NCBI GenBank assembly: GCA_942159475.1
Contig: OW804097.1
Location: 113,336,582-113,400,581, forward strand
Source of the DNA: Sthenelais limicola
Lineage: Eukaryota; Annelida; Polychaeta; Phyllodocida; Sigalionidae
Direction: 5' to 3'
DNA length: 64,000 bases
The notes under the pieces: generated by a model
Database searches by the model: none
What the model was told of the DNA's origin: nothing
What the model saw: the letters and a program-made list of their open reading frames with translations, nothing else
Translations under genes and position numbers: made by a program
Shown: in pieces, positions 44,107-54,602 of the stretch
Position numbering within the stretch: the first letter of the stretch is position 1
Layout: the number at the start of each line of letters is the position of its first letter

Positions 44107-45950
44107 CTCTCTTCTCCAACCCCATTTATGATTGGAAAAGAGTTCACGAAGCAGAATCGCCATACTGAGATGCAACGTTAGTGGTCAATAAATGTTGTTA
44201 AGAATTATTTCGTGGTAATTAGAAATATATAGCAGTGTTGTGAGCCATTGACTATAATGTAATATGCATTTATTATGTTTTCGGATGTATATTAATATAC
44301 AAATACCAAGCTAGAGCTAGGCGGAATTACCACGATAATTCACCATGATGAAGCCGAATAAGGATGCTATAAATTGAAATTGAACTCCAATTCAACTCAA
44401 AGAATTTGTTGTTGTTCAGAATACGCTCAAAATGGTTAGATATATTTTTCAAAACACAATTAATATTCCAGGTCTCCCAATGTTGTTAGAACTATTCTTG
44501 CTAGGCTATATATATATATATAGGATGTGGAAAATAATTGAAATAAAGTAAAAGTGATCATGAAAAAATACCAGGTTTTAATAATCAAGTTGTGTTCGAA
44601 TAATAACCTTTAATGATTTACCCAACAAATGTGTGCTTGATAAATAATTGTTATGCATTTGAAATAATTGTAGCCTATGTTCACCTTACTTCAGTTAATT
44701 TATTGAAATTACATATACTTTTGAAGCAGGGAAGAAGTACCTGGGAATACAAGAACTAACATGGATAATAAAGGATATCATTTATGAGCATAATTCTAAT
44801 AGGTGAATTAGAGACAACAGAATACAACTGCACCCCCAAAATGAAAATAATTAAAAAATAATTATTCGCTGCAGACCTATAGCCTAAATTATCTTATCTT
44901 AAAAATGATTTTAGCTTAGGCACCTCCTATTGTTTACTAACTTTATGAATTAAAAAAACATCAAAGGAAACATCAAAGAGTTCAGATGCTGGTACACCGA
45001 AGTTATTTCCCAAGGTTATACTGACTCATTCCATGGTTTTACTGAGAGGAAATTTCCATCACGAACTGTTGAGCTGCAGAATATTTCTGTTCGTAGCCTA
45101 TAGGTTATGTTACCCACTCCAGGACTCCTCGGTAAGTGTTAAATATGCTCGATTTATATTGCAGGCCCACATAGAGAAATACTTAAGTGTTCCCATTAAT
45201 ATATTATTAATTGTTTCATAAATATAATCGTATTGACATCAAGACGTCTGCCTATCTCTATGTTGTGTAGGCCTGTCTAATATAATAGTGATACTGTCTA
45301 CAGAGCCTCACAGCCTCTCAGTTCAGATAAGAATGGTATTGGCTATTGCAGTTATCGGATTCTAAGGGCATTTTGCGGTTTGGAGCAAGAGGTTTCCTCT
45401 CAGTTTGGAGGGATTCTAACGTTAACACATTCTCATGTAAGTTCTGGTAGCTTAGAAGTGGTGAACCACCGATGTCAACTTTACAACCAACAGAAATGCA
45501 GCACATTTCCTTAGATTTCCGATTTACTTACGAATAGGCTACATTACGGTACCGTACAGAGTTTGTCTCTAATTTTGAAACATAGCTAAACATTATCGTT
45601 TCATGGGAAAGCAAGGAAGATGATGGTTGAGAAGGCTAAAGTAGGCTAAATATTATGTTGTTGCAACGGACCAGAAATTTAACATGCGTAGTTTCAAAGG
45701 TCGATGATAAATATTTGGTGGGTTTACAAGTAAAACCTCCGCATTGTTTGTGTACGTGGCGTCCCCAGTCTCCCGCACTTTAGATATTTTAAAATGGGCG
45801 GATAATGTGTCAGAGAGCTTTAGAAGGATTATCTAGCTGTTAAACTACTTTTTATAAGCATCACACATGAATATCTATGTATGTAGCCTAGGCCTTCCCT
45901 CTGAAACTGAGCGTACAAAACACACTGAAAGTCCAGAATCAAGCGCGGGA
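44107..45950. other. No gene seen
   Basis: AT-rich. At 45305-45420 words such as GGCATTTTGCGGTTTGG and GAGGTTTCCTCTCAGTTTGG loosely match 26625-26705, 28440-28572 and 57675-57715, a weak dispersed repeat. Confidence 0.35.
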
Positions 45951-45979
45951 GAGTAGATAGCGGCTAGCAACGAGGTCAA

Positions 45980-46120
45980 TATGTCCCACGTGACATAAAT
46001 ATAGGTCATGTGACCTTAAAGTAGGTCGCGGTCGCCATATTGGAGATCCCCCAAGTTTCCGCAAGTTTCGACGAGCTGAGATAAAAGTGGATTTGAGGGA
46101 GTAGAGTGATTGTACAGAAG
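45980..46120 (+). promoter_or_regulatory. Candidate CRADD-like promoter and leader exon
   Basis: Local rise in GC. Contains CACGTG (45987-45992), CATGTG, a YY1-like CGCCATATTGG (46033-46043) and a strong splice donor GAAG|GTAAGC at 46120/46121. There is no ATG between the YY1 site and the donor. It would pair with the acceptor at 50225 over a 4.1-kb leader intron. Inferred from position and motifs only. Confidence 0.4.
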
Positions 46121-47260
46121 GTAAGCTTCTTCTGTTGGCAGTTGTGTTAAAAGCGGAGAGAGGGATGAGGTGTGTTACAGTGTATGTGACGAGTAGGAAG
46201 GTCCTGTCGTCTACTTGGCGAGCCGGACATGATTCTTGTATTTATAACAGCGCTTCGCATTACGGTCACTGGTGGCAGCACCCCCTACGTAGGGCAGTAG
46301 TATAGTGGATCGTAGTAGTGACGCAGGGACGTTTAAGGGGGCGTGTACTTTCTTATTGAGTAGGAGGGGCTTGGATATAGTGCCAGGTTCTCTAAATAGG
46401 AAGCTACGCAGTTTCATGCCATATCATTTTAAACAATCAATGACTTATCGATATACGTGTGCTAGGCCTACATATGATCTGTATTAAACCTCTGTTTGAA
46501 TTGAAAAGTTGTTTAGGCCTATTTGTCCCAATTTTTTTCATATTAGAGGCATGACTAAAGGGTTGACAGGCTTCTTGAAATAATCTAGCTCTTCAAGCCC
46601 TTATATTAGCTTTATAAAATAATAGCGGTTTGCTATGATATGAGAGAGAGTAACTAGGCCTACACAGAGTACAATTAAGATAAAGATATAGGCTAATGTG
46701 GACATGTCATCAGCCTAGCATATAATACAGTGCAGTAGGCCTACAGCAGGTCCACTATGTAGGCTACTTAGAATAAAATATAAACTGGTGTAGGCCCTAC
46801 CAAACGTCTCCTTTTATATAACAACGATGGTCGCAGGAACAGCTAGGGTTAACAGTAGGCTTAATTGAATGAATCCTGTACACAGAGATGGCTTAAGTCA
46901 CTCTTCATGTTCAGTTAAATTATATTAAAAAAAACACCTCGGCTTGCATTTTATACATGTATATATTTGATGAAACAGCAAAACTTGTTGATGAAGGGAA
47001 ATCTCAAAAGATTTCTATTGTATTCTTACGGTACACCTATAATATTATTTTGTATTCCCAATAATTCTGTTTTCTTTTGCAAATTTATGAAAATTTTAAA
47101 AATTAATTTCGAAATAATTAGAGATTTCTGATATTTCTGAAACATCTTATTGCTAAGTTTCTAGTTCAGATAGAGTATAGAGAACTTATTTCCTGTCACG
47201 TATTTCGAATTGTATGAAAAATGGAAATAAAACTTACCATACTGGTACCATACTATATAT

Positions 47261-47495
47261 GGGTCAGATTTTCAGAAAATGTACAATTGGCAGCTCTACA
47301 TATTTAGAAAATTCTGCTAAACAAGGCTGAAAAATTATGAATACCAGGTATATCTGAGTATATTTGGTATCGCATTGATTTAAAGTATTAGTTCTGTTAT
47401 GTTAAACTACATTTTGAAGCTCATTTTCGTCTTAAATGTGGGTTATTTGAGAGGATTTGTGAAGGCGAATTGTACATTTTCTGAAAATCTGACCT
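47261..47495 (+). mobile_element. A-family MITE
   Basis: GGGTCAGATTTTCAGAAAATG to GAAAATCTGACC(T). ATAT flanks both sides. Confidence 0.88.
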
Positions 47496-48030
47496 ATATA
47501 TAACTTAAGTACCGGTAGGTATACTAACAAACAGAGTTATCAGCTAGCTAGCTAAAACATAGATCCCTACCAACTAGGATAGGCTTACTCTAAATATACA
47601 CCCCCCCCCATCCAACCCCACTAACATACTCCCACCCCCCTCCTCCTTCACCCCCTATAACCAACCCCCTCACCAATCCTCTAGCTATACAACAACTTCA
47701 AACTACGCAATCTTCGTCATTCGATGTTTTGAATCACATTTAAATTGAGTTCTGGGAATGCTTGTTATATATTTATAAGAGTTTGAAAGCAAAGCAAAGA
47801 GGCTAAGCGGTTTACATTACAATGCGTTGAGTAAGCTTACTAAACATTTAGTTGAGCCGACAGTCTCCCATTATAAAGTAATGAAATACAATTACAGTAA
47901 TAATTTAACGCTTCTATTGACTTCTGATCTTAAAGCTGCCCTCCCAGTTAATCTGCATTTTCAACTATTATGACAAAATAAAGATTATAAATTTCCTCAT
48001 TGTCTGACCTATAGGACAGAATGTGTCATA

Positions 48031-48200
48031 ACACTATGTTCCACTCAACCTGAGGGGAAATCAGAAAAAGTTGAGGTTAACCAAAAATTCAGCTAAAGTG
48101 AAAAGATACATTAAGTTGGAAGTCTGCAGGGAAATTGCAAAAGGTTCAGGTTAACCGAAAATTCAGGTAAACCGAGCTCAGGTTAAGCGGAACATAGTGT
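48031..48200. mobile_element. F-family MITE
   Basis: 170 bp with ends ACACTATGTTCCACTCAACC and (complement) ACACTATGTTCCGCTTAACC. Interior has repeated GGTTAACC-like words. Target duplication not clear. Confidence 0.7.
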
Positions 48201-48931
48201 ATTGTACTATTGCTACAAAAAATAGGTTTATCACTGACTGTCCTGACAATATTCAGTTACTATAATTATATATTCTGATGTTATTTTGATTATTCTGATG
48301 TTACATAGTATTGTATGACAAATATGTCACGATCATGTTTAGTTAGCTTAGAACCTGTAGCCCATCTTTATGCATCACTCATAGATGGTTTGATTTTCCC
48401 TTATAATTTCTCTTAAATCTTAAATGTAGGTTCAGTAGTCTAGTCCAGGGACATACTGGAAGAGCTGGAAGTTACCTTTCAGAAGTATGTTCCCCTTTTG
48501 TACACTTTTAGGTGCAAATGATTCTCCTTTTTTAAAGGTTTTTATTGACCATCTCATATTTTTAAATTAAATTACAAAACAACACATAACGATAGACATG
48601 ATTTTTTTCATGCGTTGCCAAGTCCAATAATCCCCCCAAATAATGTTTTGTTCTACCTTCACCATATAAATGTTCCAGGGTTCTCACCAGAAATATTTGA
48701 CAGCGTAGCGGGGGCCACACACCATCTAGGGGGGGAAATTTTGAGCAAAATGATGCTGTTTTAGTGCGTTCTGCTGATTTTAAGGGCCATCAGGTCAACC
48801 CTTAAACATTAAAAGTTAAACTCCTAGTTTACATGATTAAACTAGTCAACCTAACACTATCTTTGAGATCATCATTTTCCAATAGCATAGCATAGTGCCC
48901 ATTAAATAATTTGAAATTATCCATTCCTACG

Positions 48932-48966
48932 AATCTTTCTGACTATTATTAATAGTCAGAAAGATT
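48932..48966. repeat. Perfect 16-bp-arm hairpin
   Basis: AATCTTTCTGACTATT-ATT-AATAGTCAGAAAGATT. Lies within the hAT-like element. Confidence 0.9.
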
Positions 48967-49160
48967 GTTTTTTTTAATAACAACTTTTTATTCAATATGT
49001 TATGTCCTAGGGTTGATAACAGAGTTTTACATCGTACCCATTTTCTCATCTCGTCAATTGTTTAGTCCGAAAGGAAGATATACTATATTTCACATGATTT
49101 GTATTATTCAAGTGTAAACTGCAAAAATAGATTATTCGTGTTGAACACGTTGTGGACATT

Positions 49161-49271
49161 ATGGAAAACATCGACGTGCTACTTCCACCCAAGTGGAATA
49201 CTGGGTATAATTACAAATTCGAAAACTTTGCAGCTACGAGCTTATCTCGTCGATTTGCTGAAATACATCAA
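49161..49271 (+). CDS. Possible captured or transposase first exon
   Basis: ATG followed by 37 open codons (MENIDVLLPPKWNTGYNY..., ending AEIHQ) up to a strong donor GTGAGT, all inside the hAT-like element. It may be the first exon of a lost transposase or a captured host exon. No domain recognised. Confidence 0.3.
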
Positions 49272-49817
49272 GTGAGTATTTTTCTGCGTTGGTGCAACAT
49301 GACAATTGGAATAAAAAGCATTATAGACGATGATTTTGAGATTCGACATTACTGTTACTACAAGGAGAACTATTATGAAAGATGTTTTAGTGTTATTTAT
49401 GCTACTTAGATCTGATCTGACTTGTTTGAATCAATTGAAGTTTTTCAAATGCATTGATGAAATCAAGATAGGGAACGACAGCCTTTTTGATGTCAGCAGA
49501 ACGCCTATTAGACTAGACCAGTAGTTCAGAAACTTGTGACATTAAAAAAAAGTACTGTCAGTTTATCTTTAATGTTGGGGCAAATTACTCCCGCTATGTT
49601 GGACGTCGTTGTTTTCATCTATAAGTCTTACTGATTTTCAATTTTAAGGGTTCTCTCATGATTGATTTGGTACGGCAAATATACACCCAAATGAATATCT
49701 ATAATATTATGGTCTGAATATCGGTGATTTTTCAGTATTTAATATGCAATTTAAATGCCAAGATGAGACGGGAGGATATTTTCCTAGATAAGTTTAGTAT
49801 TTTTTAGTCAAATTATA

Positions 49818-49920
49818 GCCGCTACGCTGTCTCAGAGACAGCGTAGCGGCCGTTTTTGCAGCGTAGCGGCGACGGGAGACAGTGTAGCGGGCCGCTACGC
49901 TCAAAAAGGCTGGCGAGAAC
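49818..49920. repeat. GCGTAGCGG palindrome cluster
   Basis: A perfect 33-nt palindrome (GCCGCTACGCTGTCTC-A-mirror) at 49818-49850, then further GCGTAGCGG copies in both orientations up to the right end of the hAT-like element. These look like subterminal transposase-binding repeats. Confidence 0.8.
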
Positions 49921-50225
49921 CCTGTGTTCGAAGCTTCGCAATACCTATACACTTCTTATACGCTTTAAACATAACTATTAATGCTATTAATTATACCTCC
50001 TCAATACACTACTATACCGTGTTCAAAGTAATCCAATCGACCACATGAAATCCTCTTTTGTTTAGGTTTGCAACAATACTCATATTATAAGTTAGAATAA
50101 CTAATCTGACTATTTTTCAGTGTTACATTAATAATACCGGAAAAAATTCCTTAATGATATGTTGAATGAAATCAAATTGAAAGTTGTAAGAAGTAAATGA
50201 TTGACTGTTATGATTTCTTTTGCAG

Positions 50226-50325
50226 TGTACACTGTGGAACTGATGCAGTTCTGATGCCCTGGATACTGTGACCACTAAACCTATTAGAAGCCAGCTACAT
50301 TTCCTGATTTACGCTTAACTCTGTG
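50226..50325 (+). promoter_or_regulatory. CRADD-like 5' leader with two uORFs
   Basis: Acceptor TTTCTTTTGCAG ends at 50225. The leader holds two tiny upstream frames that overlap by one base: ATGCAGTTCTGA (50243-50254) and ATGCCCTGGATACTGTGA (50254-50271). Both end before the main ATG, so they could lower translation. Confidence 0.5.
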
Positions 50326-50946
50326 ATGGCAACCCCACGAGAACAAAAATCATTCGGAAAGAAAATTCTGAACAACTGCAGAGACTTTCTCATTAAAACT
50401 CTCGAACCAAAGGATGTGCTAGATTACATAATTCAGGCGAGAATCTTGTCTGATGATGAGCGAGAGACATTATCTACAGAAAGGACTTGTAGAGATAGAG
50501 TTAACTACTTAATAGATACTCTTTGTACCAAAGACAGGGGCTATGTTATATTCAAAGACATCCTAAAACGCAGTGGAAAGGAATGGATACTGGACAGGCT
50601 AGTCAAGGAGGAAGCAGCACTCGGAGGGGTAGATGGATACGTGCATGTACTTAATCGTTTGAACGAAACTCAACGACATCAAAGAGTTACAGAGCCGCAG
50701 ATGTTCAAACTGGGCCAAATAGTGTCAGGAAAATGGGAACAATTGGCTCACAAATTAGCCCTACCTTCACATGTTATCTCCAACATCAGGTATAACCAGG
50801 AAGATGTGTCTATGAAGGCTTTTAAAACAATAATGAAATGGAGTCAGAACAATGCCAGCTCAAATGTGAATATTTGTCTCCTCTACTATGCCATGGAAGA
50901 CGCTGGCATTAATGTTTCAGACGAGGACATTTTAAATTCCTTTTGA
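50326..50946 (+). CDS. CRADD: CRADD/RAIDD-like adaptor (CARD plus death domain)
   Basis: 206 aa in one exon, close to the 199 aa of human CRADD. Residues about 5-95 form a CARD: helices with FLIKTLEPKDVLDYII, LSDDERETLS and DRVNYLIDTL. Residues about 120-206 form a death domain: LGQIVSGKWEQLAHKLALP, then ISNIRYNQ and AFKTIMKWSQ. In vertebrates CRADD bridges caspase-2 (CARD) and PIDD1 (death domain) in the PIDDosome, or binds RIPK1; that role here is inference. ATG at 50326 was chosen, with G at +4; the GTG just before it is not a start. No frameshift. Another CARD-death adaptor of invertebrates remains possible. Confidence 0.88.
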   Translation: MATPREQKSFGKKILNNCRDFLIKTLEPKDVLDYIIQARILSDDERETLSTERTCRDRVNYLIDTLCTKDRGYVIFKDILKRSGKEWILDRLVKEEAALGGVDGYVHVLNRLNETQRHQRVTEPQMFKLGQIVSGKWEQLAHKLALPSHVISNIRYNQEDVSMKAFKTIMKWSQNNASSNVNICLLYYAMEDAGINVSDEDILNSF

Positions 50947-51171
50947 TCTGTAAAATAATGTTTAAAAGTTGTACGTATGATGCTTCCATAAGCAGGTAGC
51001 AGGTAGCAGGAAATAGCGTGGCAGTGGAACCCAGGTTTAAGTGGCTGATAAATTGTCAATCAGTGGTTAATTATGAATTACTGTCCATAATTTGTATGTA
51101 GGTAACTACTCTGTTTGATGTAAAACATGACTCCTTGCTTATTTTTATTTCAATTTCATGAGGTTTGATAT

Positions 51172-51797
51172 GTAATGTGCTACAGAAGAATGAGTCATAA
51201 GTCGCAAAAATATTTGTTTAAAAAGTGTTTTATTCAGAAGATCCCCCCCCCCACTTCACCCTGCCTATGTTCCCATTTTTGGAGTATTTATTGCTTTCAG
51301 TCGTATGAATACATGTCAATATGTAGCTACTTTAAATAATGTTGATTCTTTGGGAGAAAATGACTCAGAATATATGTTGAAGGAGAATTTGAACTGAGAC
51401 TTGAATATGTAAACGATATGTGATTATGTATAACGACGTTCTTTAGTTATAATTTGTGCTTATAATAAATAGAATTTATTGTAATGGTATGAATAGCAAC
51501 GCAAGAACACAACCGCAAGGTGGACATGCGTTTTTTTCACTATCACTTGTTAAATATTAATTGGCTGATCAATTGAATAAAAAAATAATGTCAATTGTCC
51601 GACCACCAAGACATATGGCAGACTTGTTTTTCAAACATAAGAAAAATCAAACATAAAAGATACTTGAAATACTTGTTAGATTTCCTAAATGTTAACATCG
51701 TTGGAATCGACTTAATCTCATCTTTTCAAATATGATAGTATCTCTAAATCTTTTTTTTTTCGACTTATGATTCATACTTCTGGGACACACATCACAA
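51172..51797 (+). mobile_element. B-family MITE in the CRADD-like 3' UTR, interrupted
   Basis: Left end ATGAGTCATAAGTCGCAAAA, right end CGACTTATGATTCAT...CACATCACA. Middle longer than usual (626 bp), so it holds extra sequence or host UTR. Confidence 0.65.
51464..51469 (+). terminator. Candidate CRADD-like poly(A) signal
   Basis: AATAAA about 520 nt past the stop codon, within AT-rich DNA bounded by the B element ends. Confidence 0.5.
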
Positions 51798-52009
51798 TTA
51801 TAAGGGATCTATCTTGTGATTAGACAGAAAGTCGTGGATGACAGAAATTCTCACTAAATGCACTTGCATGACATAGTCGTATCTGATCTGTCATAAACCT
51901 ATGGCTTATCCAGATTTTTCATCATGTGTGTATCAACTAGTGAATAATGAATATAAAGATACAGAAGTAACCATGAGGACTTACTTTAGACATTCAATGT
52001 AAATAGATT

Positions 52010-52155
52010 GATATTAAATCGTCTCAAATGTTCCAGATTGAAGACAAAATGGGGTTCCACATACAGCCCATTGTAACCGAATAAAATTCCTGAATCAATG
52101 CAGTAATAAATATATACTAAGATTAACATAGTTTTTATCATTTTTCAGCCAATAT
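52010..52155 (-). mobile_element. A-family fragment
   Basis: TCTCAAATGTTCCAGATTGA, CTGAATCAATGCAGTA and TTTTTATCATTTTTCAGCC. Ends lost. Confidence 0.45.
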
Positions 52156-52821
52156 CTTTCTTTAAGTAATTTTATTAGCACTCAATGTTGTGCGATATTA
52201 TCATGGGATTCAATCAGAAGATTTTAGTGTATAATGAAATAATATTCATGATTTAATATCATGTTTCAAATTCAAGTCATGAGATTACATAGACAGAATT
52301 CAACATATCAGATCCGGACATACTTACCATCATATATCAGCTTATTGAGGTATGAATCATGTGAATAAATTATCGTTTATCGATCTTGCATACAACATAT
52401 ATTTTTGGTATTTCACCGTCTCATATCTCATCATTACATATTATACAGTGACCACACAAATAAACTAAAAACAACAATGATAGTCATGTCACTCTGCATG
52501 GCAGTACAAGTCATATCACAGTCTGTCATGGGCATATTATCGCACCACAGGCCAGTTTTTATTTCTCTTTAAGTATTGCTTGACATTTTTCCATTCCTGA
52601 TTAATAATAGGGGATAGGCTGTTCCACAGAACCGGGCCGAGGTAATAGTGTGTGTGTGGAGGAGGGTGGGGGATTTCTTTACTTGTTCTGATGTAGGTAT
52701 AATTTCCATCAGAACCACACCATCAACCGGGCGGGTCTCTCTCTTAACTCTAACAAATGTAGCATCTGCTCTTTGATGCTACATTATCCCCATTAAAGCT
52801 ATGGGCCTTTTGTACAACATA

Positions 52822-53229
52822 TGTGATGTGTTTCAGGAAAAGGAGTCATAAGTCGCAAAATTGATATTTTCCAAAGTGATTTATTCCCAAGTTCTCTTTG
52901 TAGGAATGTCCTAATTTTTGGTGTGACTAACGTTGTATGAAGTATGAATACATGTACCAAATTGCAAGACAGTGTATCAAATATTGTCATGCATTTATAG
53001 GGTCATCCCATAGAGTATATTTAGCTATTTTAATACTAACTGTCGACCCAAAAATATTGAAAACATTTTTTCCAGAAATAGAACTCAAACTTAAAATATA
53101 GAAATACTTATTAGATGCCCTTAATGTTTATATTCATTGGAATCCCCTTGGTCTCATCTTTTCAAATATGATGATATCACAAAACCCAATTTTTGCGACT
53201 TATGACTCATTTTCCTGAAACACATCACA
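52822..53229 (+). mobile_element. B-family MITE, complete (in the LINE)
   Basis: TGTGATGTGTTTCAGGAAAA to GAAACACATCACA, 408 bp, TA on both sides. Confidence 0.9.
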
Positions 53230-53783
53230 TATCAATATTAGCTGTTCTATATAGTTCTTCTACAGGTCTAACATCATTTATGTAAATTAATTTGACTGCT
53301 TTGTTTAAACATCTATGTAGTTTGTTTATGATCGAGGCATTAGCCATGGATCCGAAGATCAGTCCATACCCCAATAACAAAAGAATATGACTCTTAACTA
53401 TTTGTTTGGTCATTCCGATATCCATATGGTCTGATGCTTTGTAGTTGACTTATTTCATCCAGTGCTGACCCTTTTGATATATTCATTTGAACAAAGTAAA
53501 GTATTAGTCATCCAGTCATTGATTTTATTTACCGCTGTATGCATGGCTAAGCTTAATTAATAATACAATTATTTAAATCAGGTCCACTTACACTCAGGGC
53601 ACTGCCATCAGCATACATATTAATGCTTATATCAACGTTCTGTGGTAGGTCTTAGGTCGTCTACACACTTAGGAATTTCATTAATGTAAATTAAAAACAA
53701 AGGCGGCCTTATACGGTTCCCCTGAGGTATGCCCCCGTTGATACAAATTAGGTTAGTGACACAGCCATTCAATATATATATAT

Positions 53784-54018
53784 GGGTCAGATTTTCAGTA
53801 AATGTACAATTGGCAGCTGTACACATTTAGTAAATTCTGCTAAATTAGGCTGGTAAATGAAGAATACCGGGTATACCTGAGTACATTTGGTATCCCATTG
53901 ATTTAAATTATCAGTTCTGTTATGTTAAACTGCATTTTGAAGCTCATTTCTGTCTTAAATGGGGGTTATTTGAGGAGATTGGTGAAGACGGATTATACAT
54001 TTTCTGAAAATCTGACCC
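53784..54018 (+). mobile_element. A-family MITE, complete (in the LINE)
   Basis: GGGTCAGATTTTCAGTAAATG to GAAAATCTGACCC. ATAT on both sides (53780-53783, 54019-54022). Confidence 0.92.
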
Positions 54019-54389
54019 ATATATATTAGTGTTTGTTGCAGTTGGTTCTCCAACTAATTTGTTGTAATATCTTTAATCTGAGGACTTAATTTTGAATACT
54101 GTAATTTTTCAAATAAAATTTGGTGATTAATACAATTAAATGCTTTCAATATATCTAAATATGAAGACGAAGAGACATGACCTTGATTTATTCCATTCAA
54201 TAATATTAGGTGCCAAAGAATCAAATACACTAAGGTTGGTCGAATATCCAACTCTAAACCCTCCTTGGCATTTATTTAGCGAGATATTAACTTCAAGGTT
54301 CCTAATGATGGCTTCACATAATATCAGTTTTTTGAGCATTTTAGACATTATATGCACCATAGCAATTCAGCGCAAGTTCACAAAAAGTC

Positions 54390-54602
54390 TAAGTACTAAA
54401 TGATGTGTAAATCATACAAACCAAATGCATGATTTGAAAAAATTAAGTCTTCTTTTATGGAAACATGTAAAACACATGACTTTTTACATGAGATCACTCT
54501 TAAATATTCCATGCTGAACATAACATGTTTTCTATAGCTTTTACATCGGCATACAACTCATGCAAATCAAGATTCCAGATGGCGGACATGCAAATCCCCT
54601 AC
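54390..54602 (+). mobile_element. D-family MITE, copy 6, partial
   Basis: ACCAAATGCATGATTTG ... ATGCAAATCAAGATTCCAGA then ATGGCGGACATGCAAATCCC. Confidence 0.7.

Larger units (their letters stand above)
48676..49924 (+). mobile_element. hAT-like element with TGTTC target duplication
   Basis: Ends CAGGGTTCTCACCAG and (complement) CAGGGTTCTCGCCAG. TGTTC flanks both sides (48671-48675, 49925-49929). Subterminal GCGTAGCGG words lie at both ends. 1249 bp, inside the presumed leader intron of the CRADD-like gene. Probably non-autonomous. Confidence 0.8.
52540..54360 (-). pseudogene. Dead non-LTR retrotransposon (LINE) ORF2
   Basis: Minus-strand pieces lie in the right order: GGFRVGYSTN (54.3 kb), YLDILKAFNCINHQILFEKL (54.1 kb), GGIPQGN...LFLIYINEIP (53.7 kb), MYADGSALS (53.6 kb), LHRCLNKAVKLIYIN (53.3 kb) and GPVLWNSLSP (52.6 kb). 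These match reverse-transcriptase blocks and the LINE C-terminal tail. The catalytic YADD is YADG, and frames are broken. One A and one B element are inserted in it. Confidence 0.85.

Noticed and set aside
641..50946. Functional system linking lipoxygenase and CRADD-like gene
   Set aside because: They are 28 kb apart with separate regulatory settings; no shared motif or operon-like feature supports a link.
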